Position numbers and translations under genes: made by a program. The notes beneath the pieces were generated by a model, which worked only from the letters and a program-made list of their open reading frames with translations, had not been told where the DNA came from and did not search any database. This document shows positions 35,994 to 48,550 of a stretch of DNA of 64,000 nt, piece after piece. Source of the stretch: Stictocephala bisonia (Eukaryota > Arthropoda > Insecta > Hemiptera > Membracidae); contig JAQJVL010000669.1 of assembly GCA_035578905.1 (NCBI GenBank), positions 62,001 through 126,000 on the forward strand. The letters run 5' to 3'. Each line of letters starts with the position of its first letter. Position 1 is the stretch's first letter.

Positions 35994-36425
35994 TTATTGA
36001 GAACAGAGTTTAAATATAGAGGATATGGCCTATACTCCGTGTGCATTGGAGGTGTGGTAAGATCTGCCATCTTGGTCTGGGAATCGGGAGGAAAACATTG
36101 CTCCGACCCTACACTCGCGGCAATGTTCTCCCGGGAAAAAAAATGAAGGCTAAACTAAATTATATTAAGAAGTCCTATTCCTCTAGAAACGCTCTAAAAT
36201 TTCCTTGAAAGACGTAAAGAGAAGCTACGAAATGAGCCCCATGAAAACAGAGAGTACATTCTGTTCTCACACAGAGCCTGAACAGAACCGCCGAGGCGCA
36301 GTGGGAAATCACGGAATGCTCTCCATTACTCGCAAATACTGATCACATGCCACCATATTGGTCAGAGACCCTGCTTAAAAAGCGGTCACTTAAGGCCTCT
36401 CTATTTTTTAATCTGTACTCACTGT
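35994..36425. repeat. Foldback/MITE-like inverted repeat
   Basis: Left arm starts AGAACAGAGTTTAAATATAG AGG; right arm, minus strand, starts CAGTGAGTACAGATTAAAAA, ATAGAGAGG. Arms diverge inward but both contain a short block reading CATCTTGGTC or GGTCTCTGACC. Related to 29935-30115. No coding. Confidence 0.55.
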
Positions 36426-38463
36426 GCTTCCGCAGGTTGTGCAATTTTAATCCATATGTTTTGAGTTAATTTTTTTAAAACAAATTGGTTTTATACTTAA
36501 CAAATTAGAAATGTGTAAACTGGTACCTTTAAAATCATGTTCATGTTTGTTTCAGTTTGCACTAAATATGTAGTTATAAACCATTAACTGTATTTTAAAA
36601 AAGGTAAGCCTATTTTTTTTATCAACAGTACACACAATATTTCAAGTTGTGTATAACCTATATGTAAAACCTTATACATTATTCTTGTAACAGTATATGG
36701 TATCAGCGCACCATTAATAGGGTAACCTAATAATACTATTAAGGAATCACAAATATTTGAGTCATTTTTTAAGGGGGTTAATCAAACAACACTCACACTG
36801 CGCAACACAGCATAACTTCTCAAAGCTTCCCATGGAAAAATTGCCGAACTCCAGACTGTAGAGGAAGAACGATTAAAAAAGCGACGAACTTAATTCAGCA
36901 AAAGACGGCGGCGAAACAGGTCGAAAAGAGAGTTACTCAATGTATTAACGTAGACTCCCCGACTACATACAAATTGCCTCAAACAAAAGGGATGAGAACC
37001 AATAAGGGACCTTCGGTGAGGAAGCAAACGTAAGAACATCACCAAAACCTGTAAATTGCAGAAAACATGTCGATCCAACTGAACAGGAAAAGATCTTGTA
37101 ATAGCAAATATTGGTTATTTTAGTTCTAATGGGAAAAATCTACTTTTTTATTTGATGAGCTAAAATTCAAAGTTTTTATGAAAAACTACAAATTTTGATT
37201 GAAATTTTATAGTTTGAATTAATTTTCTGTTGCAAGTACTTTTTATAATATTTATATTTTTCTAAAATCAATGTAACTAAACATTGTTACAATATCTTTC
37301 GTTTAAACTAACTAGCCTTCTGATAGTAAAAAAATTGTTTTATTATTCAAATGTGTGGAGAGCTGCTGATTTCTGTCTTCAAACTTAATGTTTTCTGAGG
37401 TCAAATTATTGTTTTTGTGACTAGATAATTTTTTGCAATCTCCACTTTCAGCAATAATTTCTCCTTGATAACACGTTCACACTCAAGATTGAACTCTAAC
37501 TCTTCTTTTAGCTTGCAATTGTTCTCTTTTAATTAACTTAGCACTTCTTCCACAGCCTTAAGTCTGCCTTCCAATCCCAATAAATGTTCATATTTTGTTG
37601 TCTTTACCTCATGTAGTTGTTGTTTAAGGGTAATGTGCTCATTAAAAGTGCATTTCCTAGTTGTGCTGCTAGGGTAAGTGAGGTCTCATGGTCCAGATTT
37701 TCTTCTATTGTAGGGCTATGAATTTTGTTTTGTAACCCTACAGTAACTTTGCTACTGTTTTCAGAATCTTCATCCCTATATTGTTGACATTTCCTACACT
37801 TCTTTTTTGGCCACCATACAGTTTCTATAAAGCATTCAGTGGTATTGTTTCTAGGTATTATTCCATGTCAATAAATCTGATTGCTGACGACCCACACCTC
37901 ATCAGCATAAATTTGCAATATGTTGGTGATAGTAAAGAGAGTAAATGATATTATGAATAATATTTCATAGCCCCTGACTATTTTGGAACAGACACATTTA
38001 TTTCACGATTGATCCCAACTGTCAAAGATGATGAATTCCTTTTTTGATTACTTTCTTATACTAAATACCTCACTGATGAAAAATCATTAGATAGTTGATA
38101 GATTATTGTGCTGTAAAAACCCTTTTCTCATGTTTTATATATGAAGATTTGCCAGTATTTTGAACTGTATTTAATATATTTAACGTTTTATTAAATGTTT
38201 GCAAGCAAAATAAATTTTCAAAATCCTATCTACAAAACTAGATATTTTTAAAATACCTGAGCTTCATAAACATAATTAACTCTTGAAAACTGTTATAACT
38301 TGTAAAGAAAAGGTAAAGATGATTTGAAGTAATAATACATATTACAATGTAGATTAACACTTACAACAATCAAAATTGAAATCCACTCTCCTTCAGTTCA
38401 TTTAATATTAAACTCTTCAATAGTGGAGTATTTGGAGTCTTGGACATTTGACATCAAACTTAC
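36426..38463. other. Intron DNA with a possible LINE ORF1 coiled-coil remnant
   Basis: On the minus strand 37900-37350 reads TTECFIETVWWPKKKCRKCQ and, after stops, helical Lys/Glu/Leu-rich fragments. This resembles the coiled-coil part of SGNH-type LINE ORF1 proteins as at 13341-13790, but similarity is weak. The rest is unassigned. Confidence 0.35.
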
Positions 38464-38571
38464 CATCATAAAGAAGAGGCACTCGCTTCCGGAAGTAAAC
38501 AAGAGCAGGCGTATGAATGATGTTGTACCTAGCTGATGCCTCTGCATCTGAGATCTTAACCATATCAATAC
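38464..38571 (-). CDS. Thioredoxin-repeat membrane protein, exon E: C-terminal quarter of unit 2
   Basis: 108 bp, phase 1 at both ends (acceptor TTTTCAG, donor GGTAAGTT). Encodes GIDMVKISDAEASARYNIIH, TPALVYFRKRVPLLYDG: the strand after the active-site helix, the cis-Pro loop (HTP) and last strands. Together with exon D (75 bp) it equals exactly the 183 bp of exons B and G, so an extra intron divides this copy only. Confidence 0.88.
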
Positions 38572-38684
38572 CTGAAAAGTATTAATGAAAAAGGTTATTG
38601 AAAAAGAATAAAATGCACCTGTATTAAAAAGTGCCATAGTTTATCAACTTTTTTCCATCTCTTATATGAGTTCTTTACTGGAGT

Positions 38685-38895
38685 AATTATTTAAAGTATA
38701 AATAATTTAAAAAAATGCTCAATACTCCAGTAAATTATTTATTTTTGTGAGGCATTTCGCTTACACTGTAGGCATCTTCATTTTGTTGATGTCTGAAGAT
38801 GCTTATATTGTAGATGAAAGGGCTCGCAAAAATAAATTATTTTTTTATAAGTGTTGAGTGTTGAGAATTTAAAAAAAATATTTATACTTAAAATA
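38685..38895. repeat. Palindromic repeat with hammerhead-like core
   Basis: Arms of about 95 bp meet near 38788; outer parts hold AAATTATTTATTTTTG and its complement, inner parts hold CATCTTCA and TGAAGATG. The plus strand has CTGAAGAT at 38793-38800 followed by a degenerate hairpin and GAAA at 38815-38818. Comparison of the two arms suggests an original GCTTAC/GTAAGC stem. It lies about 115 bp from exon E, in the D-E intron. Confidence 0.7.
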
Positions 38896-39741
38896 AAAAA
38901 TGAATTAGTTGTAACTATTAAATGAGCCTATATTAAGTTTCTCATGTAAATGATTTAAGAGTAAATAACATTTGAATTAAACGGTTTATGCAATATACGT
39001 AAATAATAAAAGTGGAAATATTTCTAGATCATCTGGGATATATCATCAGTCTACCACAAAAGAAGATTGGAAGAGTAATATATTTGTTGTGTACATTCAT
39101 AATAGTCACAGGACAAATCCATAATATTGTTTTAAAAGGCAAGCCTGTTTTCCTATCCTAAAACCAATAGTCCAGGTACACACCTATCGTGAGGAACTAG
39201 TTTGTCAAATAAGTTTAATAAAAAATTAAAAAATGGTAAAAAATACTGATAAAAGAAAACACTTGACATGGTGAGACTATTTTGTTAAAATAGAACCAGT
39301 TTCTCAGGATTAAAAATCTGAAAATTGTAAATGTATAACTGATATTAGAATCATTAACTTATTTAAATAATATATTATTCTAAGGGCAAATATAAACGTC
39401 CATTATTTATCTAATTACATATTTAAATATCAATTTGGATAAAACTAAAACATCTTGCATCTATTTCAATGATAGGCGCTGAAATGCACCTATAGGTGTA
39501 TAAATATAGGACAAATATCTATTATCTTTTAATTTTTTTTTATTTTAGGATTTATTTAAAAAAAATATATGTTGTAAGACTATTAGTTGTTCTACCCAAA
39601 GAAATGTGCTAACCTAATTCAGAAGTTCAATTTATTTAGTAGTATAGAGTTTGAAATTGATACAAAAATGATTAACATATTGATTGAATTATTTGTTATG
39701 TACTTTCCTTGACATTTCAACTTACTGATAATCTATATACA
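38896..39741. other. Intron DNA, nothing recognised
   Basis: AT-rich, no coding frame or paired repeat. Confidence 0.5.
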
Positions 39742-42568
39742 AGGTGTTTTTGAACTCTCTTAAAAAAATTTGAGGTTTGTTCCTGTATCATGAGAGACTA
39801 CTAATATCAGTTAAAGTGTCCAAAACTCCTTGGTTATCCTTGTAACCGCCTTTTTGTTTTTCTCACTAATAAATTTATATCTCAAGAATGGGATGTTGTA
39901 CTGAGCTGAAATTTTGCACGGATCTTTATCTTCTATTTGTTTACTTGTAAAAAATATATTAATTCTCAACATTGTACATTTTCAAAATGGCGGCCATTCA
40001 AAATGTTGTAATTCAAATAACTCAACAACTGGTAATTTAAAAAAAAGACTAATTAACATATATAGAAAATTTAACTACAAATTCATCGATAAAAAATTAT
40101 AAAAATTGGATCAGAATCAACTGAGATTTTAAATTATTTTATAAATCAATGTAATGTCAACAATACCATATACCTCCTAATAACAATGGCCAGCATGTAA
40201 TATGCTTATTAGGAGGTCAATACATGTCAACAATCAGCTCACTTTATTAAATTGTAATTTAAAATAAATCAGCTAATGACAGGAATTTATAATAATTTAT
40301 TTACAATTTTACATAATTAATTTTAATTACCAGTGCGTTATAACAGAAATTCTTACATGTACAATTTGATAGTCTAGTAAAGCTATGAAATCAAATTGAA
40401 ATAAAAAACTGTTACTCCAACTATTGCAGTCATAAATAAAATTTCAAAAATCATTTCTTTCATAAAATTATTAACATCGAAAATTCAATACATCAACATT
40501 ACACGCAAATGTGGTTCAAGGTTATTTATAAAAGGTGCTTAAAATGTTGTCCAGCCACTTCGTTGCAGAGTGTAAACCGCCAACTCAAGGATTGTCGAAC
40601 ACATGGAAAAACATTGTTCCATTGATTCCTAGCCCTGGCTTCTATGATTCGAGCTAGTAAATCCATTTCATCTTCCACTGGTGTGCTGTACACAAGGTTC
40701 TTCATCCGCCCCCAGACAAAGAAATCGAGCGGAGTCAGGTCGGGGGATCATGGAGGCCAAGGTACCAGTCCTCCTCTTCCAATCCATTGCTGCCCATAAG
40801 TGACGTTTAAATTGTTAATAACAATGTTTCCAAAATGGGTTGGACACCTATCATGTTGAAACCACATGTCCATTCTGTCTGCCAAAGGTTCTTCTTGAAG
40901 CAATTCAGGCAGAATGTCCCTCACAAACACTAGATACGTTGGTGAGTTTAGTCTGTTGGGTAAAATATACAGCCCAACTCTGTTGTTATTTGGTAAACCA
41001 GCACAAACATTGACTGAAAATCTATTTTGACATTTTCTTGAAACAATAGCATGGGGGTTTTCATACGCTCACACATGACTGTTTCTAGAATTGAAGACAC
41101 CCTCTTTGTTGAACGTCGCTTCATCTGTACACAGTACTTTTGCAAAAAAGTTGGGGGTACGATAATTTTCTGTAAAAACCATCGGGAGCAATTCACTCGA
41201 CGTGAAAAATCATCTTCAGTCAATGTTTGGACTTTTTGCATACCATACGGATGCATTTTGTACTCGTTTAAGACTTTCCAAACAAAACAATGACTAGAGT
41301 TGGTTTCAATTCCTACAGCTCTTTTGCTAGTCCTTAGATTGTCATCAAATCTGTTTAGAATGTCCTCCTCATAGTTCACTGATCGCATATCTCTTCTACG
41401 TCCCGTATCATGCATGTCTACCTTAAACGTACATGTTTCGTGCAGACATTACGTACAGCATCAAACGTCGCGGCACTAGGTCACTGTCTGTTAGGGAAGT
41501 GTTGCTGATATAATCTTCTAGCTAGCAGACTGTTACCCAACGCAATTCCATACATAAAATGTTTGTCACAATATTCAGACACGTGTACATACTCAACTTT
41601 ATTCCTCTAATTAATATCACTATACTGTTGAACTCATAAATTGTTAAAAAGATCACATATGACGAATCACTATTACTTTGAAACTGGTAATTATTAGTAA
41701 CATCTGATTACCATTGTTGGTAAAAATTAAAAGAAGAACAGCTGATTATTTGATTACTTGGGTCAAACCCTAATAAACAGTATTCCAGGAACTAAATCTG
41801 GATATTTAAGTACCTGTTAGAGTTTTTTGTTATTTTCACTACTTATGGCCTTATTGTTCCAAATGAACTTGTTTCTTACACAACAAAGTAAGTATTTAAA
41901 TCTTATTGTTTTATAAATACATAAATTTTGTGTTGTTTTAAATGAAGTTATGTTTTCTGTCCCGTTCTGTTCACTTTACTAGAACAATATGACGTACACT
42001 TTGAGTGAAAAAGAATAAAATGATAAATTATTATAAATTACTGTTACTAGCTGATTTATTTTTAATTACAATTTAATAAAGTCAGCTGATTGTTGACACA
42101 TACCTAAGCGTATTATGCGCTGGTCATTGTTATTAGGAGGTATATGGTATTGTTGACATTACATTGATTTACAAATAATTTTAAATCTCTGTTGATTCTG
42201 ATCCGATTTTTATAATTTTTTAACGATGAATTTGTAATTAAATGTTCTAATTTATGTTATTCTTAAGTTAAAAAAATTACCAGTAGTTGAGTTATTTGAA
42301 TTACAACATTTTGAACTGCCGCCATTTTGAAAATGTACAATGCTGAAAAATAATATTTTTTTTACAAGTAAACAACTATAAGATAAAGATCCAAGCAAAA
42401 TTTGAGCTCAGTACGACATCCCATTTTTGGGATATAAATTTATTAGTGAAAAACAAAATGGCGGCTACAAGGATAACCAAGGAGTTTTGGACACTTTAAC
42501 TATTATATTAGTAGTCTCTCATAACCCAGAAACAAACCTCAAATTTTATTCACAGAGTTAAAAAACAA
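39742..42568 (-). mobile_element. Tc1/mariner-superfamily element with ~560-bp inverted repeats
   Basis: 39742-40300 and 42010-42568 are long inverted copies of each other; the left arm has a 14-nt extra segment near 40210. Shared blocks include TCCAAAACTCCTTGGTTATC and CCATATACCTCCTAATAACA. The interior encodes one transposase on the minus strand. The right end abuts a Helitron at 42569. Ends are roughly AAGGTGTTTTTGAACTC and TTGTTTTTTAACTC. Confidence 0.85.
40534..41415 (-). pseudogene. DDE transposase of the long-TIR element
   Basis: Pieces in order on the minus strand: 41415-41150 ends with DDFSRRVNCSRWFLQKIIVP; after a frameshift come SDEATFNKEGVFNS (first Asp), a TGA in place of Trp (NSHV*AYENPHA), then VCAGLPNNNRVGLYILPNRL, MWFQHDRCPTHF (second Asp), WIGRGGLVPWPP, a TGA at about 40748, then SPDLTPLDFFVWGRMKN (third Asp) and EVAGQHFKHLL at the end. 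Three catalytic Asp contexts remain, but two stops and a frameshift inactivate it. The family is widespread in insects with an HTH N-terminal domain. Confidence 0.85.
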
Positions 42569-43721
42569 TCTGTATATAAAAGCCAAATACCACTGACTGA
42601 CCCACTCACTCACTCATCACGAAATCTCAAAAACCACCGGATGAATTTACACAAAATTTTAAAGGAAGTTAGCTTTAGTATCAAAAGGACTCAATAAGAA
42701 AGAATTTTTTGAATTTCCATTCCTAAGGGGTACAAACAGCACCTCAAAATGTTCTTTTCCCATATGAATAACATTGGGTTGATTTTAGTAAATTAGTAAC
42801 AGCTGTTTGTAAATAAATAAACATGTTTAATTTGTATATTTGACATTATCCTATTGATGCATTAACCCATTGAGGTAGTAGCTAATTTAAAATAAAATAT
42901 TGTAAGCGCAAGTACTGCAATAACAAGCTAAAAACGAGCAAAACTGTTACGGTGAATGGTGCTGTTGACTACAAAGTCAACATTACATTAGAAGTATCCT
43001 ACCGCTTTTATGTTATGTCGCCACTCTGTTCTCTAATGTATGAGCCTGAGGCTCATCGGGCCATTTAAGCCTGTTCTAATTTAACCCGCGGAAGGACGGT
43101 TCTAATGCAATTGCACCAGTCACGTTTTTGCGTCTCGACTGGGATTCAAACCCTGGCCACAGGAGGTAATGGTTTTAACCACTAGACTATAGAGGCGCAA
43201 CATGGCACTGGCAAAAACTGGTTCTAAACAGCTAATGCTCTGTGCGGGAGAATTTTGTACTGCGATCTTGAAGTATGTGGCTGTAGTTCCTCTCTTTGCC
43301 ATTAGTTCTGCTCATAACAGGTCGTGCTATCTAGTAAAAATGTTGTCTCTTAACAATTTAACTGATTGTTTGGTACGTTTATTAACTATTTAAATAATGC
43401 TAAACACAGAACGAGCCCAGCTCGTGGTACTACCTAAATGGGTTAAGAGTTTAATTTTCAACTTTATAACAAAAACAAATGAAATAAAAATATTTGAAAT
43501 ATGGTAAGTAATACCACTGGATATTTATACTAATATATAGGTAGCTACGCAATTAGTGTGAATTAAATACTGTAAATAAAATAAATATTATGATTTTACC
43601 TTATACAGTTAATCTACTATTATTTGCAGTCAAAAGACACAGGCCGAGGCTGAATACCAAGGTGTATCGAGCGCAGCGAGAGTCGGGGTTGGCACGCAAA
43701 GCGTGCAGGGGTGTCCCCTAG
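42569..43721 (+). mobile_element. Non-autonomous Helitron, both ends present
   Basis: Begins A|TCTGTATATAAAAGCCAAAT, then the CACTCACTCATCACGAAATC block. Ends with the hairpin GGCACGCAAAGCGTGC, AGGGGTGTCC and CTAG at 43718-43721, followed by T. TC start, 3' hairpin, CTRR end and A-T insertion site are all Helitron hallmarks. 1153 bp, no Rep/helicase. A tRNA-like SINE head lies inside. Inserted exactly at the right end of the long-TIR element. Confidence 0.85.
43085..43210 (-). mobile_element. tRNA-like SINE head inside the Helitron
   Basis: On the minus strand GCGCCTCTATAGTCTAGTGG (A box), then GGGTTTGAATCCCAGTCG (B box) and an approximate acceptor pairing GCGCCTC with GAGACGC (one mismatch). 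A variable, poorly paired anticodon region argues against a working tRNA. No clear body or tail is seen. Confidence 0.55.
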
Positions 43722-43872
43722 TTCTATATAAATTAGATCACTGATTACCGATCTTCCAGGTCTGGATTCTAATAAATTTAATATTTACCTATTTGTTTTG
43801 CTAATTGAAATATATATTTTACAATATTTATGGTAGTAAAGCTGATATATGTTACTTCATTATTTGTATGTA

Positions 43873-44493
43873 CAGTAGTTCCTCTATAATCTGGCTCTGT
43901 GCCCCCCCCCCCCCCCAGTAATCGGCCAGTAGACAAAGGCGGTCTGGGAATGCCTGTGTCATCATCCAAGTCACTGTGTGTTGATATGTGTGTGTGTGAG
44001 AGAGGGGAATAACTGGCCCAGGAAGTAAAATTAAACAATGTTATTGTTGTAAACTAATTAGTTGGGAGACTAAAACGGTTGTAAATAACATTTTTTTTGT
44101 ACATATCTTGGATAAAGGTAGTCTGTGTGGGGATGGGACAATGTGAGGATCTGTTTGTTATCAATGGGCTGGATTCTACTGTATTGTATTATGAAACATC
44201 ACTTTACTCAGTTGTCAGTTCAGTTTATTGCTACTCTGCGTGCGTGGAGTACACTAGTTGTAAGCTTTTTAACTTGTTTTTCATGCATATGTAACAGTGT
44301 ATAGTGCTGTACTTTTCTTATTTTGAAACTATTGTACATCTTTATTTTAAAAATTGACTTTTTTACTTACAATGTATACATTCTATTATATAATTTAAGC
44401 ATGTTTTTTTCAATTGAACTCCAGTAGTCTGGCTTTTTCACTAATCCAACACATACCTGGTCTGAATTATGTCGGATTAATGAGGAACTACTG
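43873..44493. mobile_element. Pogo-type MITE
   Basis: TA then CAGTAGTTCCTCTATAATC; the right end on the minus strand is CAGTAGTTCCTCATTAATCC, then TA. The first 12 bp of the ends are identical. A C15 run at 43903-43917 and a (TG)n stretch at 43977-43997 lie inside. No coding. 621 bp. Confidence 0.8.
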
Positions 44494-44689
44494 TATAGAA
44501 ATTATTTTGGATAGTTTTAGGTTGAGAGGAAAATAATTAATGTATTACGCTGCATAAGATTTACTTATTTCATCATTACATTGATTACTTTTGTTTGTTA
44601 CATTAGGGATATAATCACATTTACTGGAGTTTTTATTTTTCAAAAATTAGCTTTTCTACGTCTTTTTGCTTTTAAAAATAGAAACTATA

Positions 44690-45295
44690 ATATATGTCTC
44701 ATTTTAACCATCTGGCTCTTCAATCTTGTATTGATTCGGCTGTGAGGTGGGCTAAAGACAATTACATGCCACTCAACCTAAGCAAAACAGTGGTTGTTTC
44801 GTTCAAGCGTAATACTATTCCATCAATAATAAGCACGTTTGTTTAACACTATACAAGTCCTTGGTCCAGAGTCACCTTGAGTATGCCAGTATTTATGGAC
44901 CAGGTGTACAAAAATACAGCCGTCAAGGCTGTCCAGAGGAAATTCCTTTCATGAATGGAGTGGAAGTTTCCGTTGCTTGGTGAAGTGGAAACTAGTGCAG
45001 AACTTAATTTATCAACCTTATTAGTTCGTGGAGCTGTGACTGACATGCAATTCTTTTACAGAGTGCTTCTTGGCCACGCTGGTTCTGTTGAGACTATTAG
45101 TCTAGGAGTTCCAGAGTATACCTTTCGATCAAGAGATCCATTTGTTTGCTCATACTTTGGAGTGTGTGATCCAGTGGTCAGATGTGCTAACGTTGCAAAT
45201 AGGCTTCACTACCTAGATTTTTTCGACAGCAGTAATGGCCGGTTCCTAAGAATGCTGAAATTTACTTTGATCTGTAAATTTTAAAAATCTGAAAA
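44690..45295 (+). pseudogene. LINE fragment: RT post-palm and C-terminus
   Basis: Reads ALQSCIDSAVRWAKDNYMPL, then NLSKTVVVSFKRN, a deletion, QSHLEYASIYGPG, and after a frameshift the frame 44955-45284 (C-terminal region rich in TLLVRGAVTDMQFFYRVLLG). Jockey/CR1-like; 5'-truncated. Confidence 0.75.
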
Positions 45296-46104
45296 TCTAA
45301 AATAATACAAACAAGCCTATTAAAGTTTTCAGAACAACAGGTTGTAAATAATTTAATTTTATAAAAGTCTATAGTTAATTGCTGATAATAAGCTAGAATA
45401 TAGCTGACTAGTTTGTGACTAACGACTAATTTTGTTTGTTTCAAACAAAGTTTTATTTCCCATTTTTTAAAATCTGCGAGTATATGGATATTCATTAATA
45501 CCCATACGTAGCTGGAAAAGATAACAATAATAGTCGAGGAGGAACAAATGATATTTTTTCTTAAATGACTTTATTTTAAATCTTCCTGGGATTGCATTCT
45601 AACACTTTGGGCCAAGACTTAAGGTAGCCAGTGAGTATGATCTAGGTGGTGGCTTGTTAATTAACATGTTTTTAACCTCTCTGGTGTCAGAATTGTGTAC
45701 ATTTTGATTATTTATAGGATTATCTGAAGTTGCCAAATAAGATTCGAAGTTTATACAAAGTACGATTTTGTATACAACTAAACAAGGTACAGTCATGATG
45801 TTCAGTTCTTTATATTTTTCCTGGCAGGAATCATTTATTTTTAACAATAATTAATTTATCAAGTAACCAAGCCTTTTCTAGCTACTAGCTTTACAATCTT
45901 TAATAATTGTTATGAAGTTTTCAGCAATAAAGTCTTTATATTCTAAACTGATAACGAGTATCATGAGGAAAGTTTTACTAATTTGAAAAACGTTTAAATA
46001 GGTCAGAGAGGGGCAATCTATCTTATAGTTAGGAGTTCATCTTACAGTTTATATTATTAAATATGATAAACCATTGAAAGTTTAATTAGTGAAATGAAAC
46101 TCAC
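45296..46104. other. Intron DNA, nothing recognised
   Basis: No gene or element seen between the LINE fragment and exon D. Confidence 0.5.
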
Positions 46105-46179
46105 CGTAGAGATCAGCTTCATCGTCGATCATCTCTAATTCTTCTAGGATTTCATCACATTCTGGGCAATCATCATCAT
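46105..46179 (-). CDS. Thioredoxin-repeat membrane protein, exon D: active-site quarter of unit 2
   Basis: 75 bp, phase 1 in and out (acceptor AATTACAG, donor GGTGAGTT). With the split Tyr from exon C it reads AVFFYDDDCPECDEILEELE, then MIDDEADLYG. CPEC is the CxxC active site, placed as in classical thioredoxin folds just after the first central strand and at the start of a helix. The surrounding acids are unusual against the W-C-G-H-C of PDI. Confidence 0.88.
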
Positions 46180-46299
46180 CTGTAATTCATAATTATCAGT
46201 AAGTATATTTTAAACTGTTCCTAATATAATAATGCATATATAAATTGAAATAATTAACATATGACAGGTCATAGTTTGTGTTTAAGCTATCTTAGTTTA

Positions 46300-47960
46300 C
46301 GTCTAATAAATTTCAATTTCAAGAACTTAAAGGTGATCCTACAAATAAATATCAGGATGAAATCAATAAAGTTGTAAAATCTTGTACAAAAGTTTTTAAT
46401 TATAATGTTCGTTTTAGAGCTGTTACGAATAATCCTAAGGCACCCATAATGAATTGTATTACGAAAATTCACAAACCTAATTTACCTATTAGGCCTCTGG
46501 TAAGTTTCAAATCTGTGCCTACTTACAATGTATCAAAGATATTGTCCAATGTTTTGATTTATTTTGACTTTGTCAATAAGGTCAATCATGTAAAATTGTG
46601 TAATATGACTAGGTTATCTTCATTTGACATATGTAAACTGTATACTAATATTCCAGTTGATGAAGTGATTAACTTAGTTAAGGAAAAATTTATAGAACAA
46701 CAACATGAAAAAGTGTATTTAAATCAAATCAAACAGTAAAGTGGCTTAAAACTATCTTGAAACAAAATTACTTCCGTTTCAATAACAAATTTTACTTACA
46801 AAACGATGGTTTAGCTGGTTTTGTGGACCAATGTAGTCCACTGTCAGCGATTTTGTCAGAAGTTTATTTACAGCATCATGAAGACTCCATTTTAGATAAA
46901 TTAAAAAAGAAACATGATATCATATTTTACACCAGTTATGTCGATGATATTCTGGTTTTATTTAAAGAGAAATCATGTAATGACAGATAATATGTTAAAT
47001 ATACTTAATTGTCACAACCAGAAGCTTAGTTTTACCAGTGAACTTGAATCTATGAATGAAATTACTTTTTGGATCTAAAAACAATTCGTGATCATAACAA
47101 ACTTTCATTAGAATTTTCAGGAAAACTACTCAAACCAATTGTACAGTTAATTAATATCAGTTCTGTCCATCCCCCGTCTCACAAAACAGCTAGCTTCAGA
47201 AGTATGTTATATAGGGCGTATTCAATACCATTAAGTGTTGCAGATAGACAACAGGAAATAAATGTAATAAAATCAATAGCTATTGCAAATGGATACAAGG
47301 CATCAATCATTGATGAAATTGGAAGTAGAATAAAAAAGAAAATAAAATTCGTGACAGTAAACAAGAAACCCTTAAAAAAGAAAAATCCAATAAAGAACAA
47401 AAGAAGTAAGTATCCTTCATTACAATGGAGCGTTTACTCAAAGAGTTGGTAATAGATTTAAGAAATTCAATTTATCAGTAGCTTTTAAGACTTGTAATAC
47501 TATGTCCAAAATTTTACACCCAAATATGAGAAAGTGAAGATAAATTCAATAATTTATGAATATATAGGATTAACTGTAATGATTGTAATATGTTTTACAT
47601 AGGTCAGACTGTACATTTTAGCAAAAGATATAAAAACCATGTCTCTGCTTTTAAAAATAAGAAACCTGAAAGATCTAATGTAGCTAAACATCTTCTGAAT
47701 TGTACCCACAGTTTGAATAAAATGGATGAAAATGTAGATATTCTAAAAGTTTTTAAGAAGGGTTGTATTATGAATGCTTGGGAAGAGTTATTTACTTTTA
47801 ATAATCATTGAACTTATGAAAATATTATTAAAATTAGGAATTATTTGCCTCTTATCTCCAGAATAGACAGCAGTTTGTTGAGATTGAACATATAATAACA
47901 GATAGTTCTAATAAATATAATTATATTCGAAAATTTAATTCACAAATAAAAATAATCAAG
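46300..47960 (+). mobile_element. Penelope-like element, RT and GIY-YIG parts
   Basis: Frames 46449-46739, 46757-46990, 47069-47452 and 47590-47811 read in order as one protein with stops or shifts. RT motifs: PKAPIMNCITKIHKPNLPIR, SSFDICKLYTNIPVDEVI, QCSPLSAILSEVYL and TSYVDDILVLF (catalytic YVDD). The C-terminal endonuclease is GIY-YIG type: CNMFYIGQTVHFSKRYKNHV, followed by NVAKHLLNCTH. These make it an endonuclease-bearing Penelope-like element. The 5' end and pseudo-LTRs are not joined to it here. Confidence 0.88.
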
Positions 47961-48550
47961 CATGGCCCGCTCTTGTTTCTTTGTTACTTAAAGGGCTTAC
48001 CGGATGTTATTCCTGCTGGTGGCAACATTTGTATATTTGCTAATGATTCAAATTTAACAATAAGAGGAGATACTAAAGAAAATGTAGAAATTTCATCATT
48101 TATTAGTCTGTCTACTGTTAAAGAATTCTTAAATAGCAAAATACTTCTTCTCAACTTGAGTAAATCCAATTTTATCTCTTTTTCTACAAAACAAACAAGA
48201 AACAAAATAAACCCACAAATAGTATTAAATAATAAAATAATAGAACAAGTTGCAGTTACAAAATATTTCGGTCTTCTTATTGATGAAAACCTAAGTTGGG
48301 ATAAGCATTCTGATCATGTAATAGGTAAAATGTCAACAGGCTTATTTGCGTTGAGACAAATGGCAGTGCTGTAATCTACACACTTTAAAAACAATACATT
48401 TTGCCTTAGTTCATGCACATCTAACTTACGGAATAAGTATATATGGAGAGAATAAGTATATATGTTAAAAGAGAAACTTAGATAACATTTTAGTCCAACA
48501 AAAAAAGCTTTAAGAATTATGTGTAAGTTAAAAAGAGAGGACTCAGTTAA

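Noticed and set aside
43130..43205. Possible tRNA gene inside the Helitron
   Set aside because: Acceptor stem has a mismatch and the anticodon arm does not fold well; better explained as a SINE head.
43903..43917. Poly(C) run as a regulatory element
   Set aside because: Simple homopolymer within a MITE; no further support.
44849..45046. Minus frame in LINE fragment
   Set aside because: Opposite strand of a recognised LINE C-terminus.
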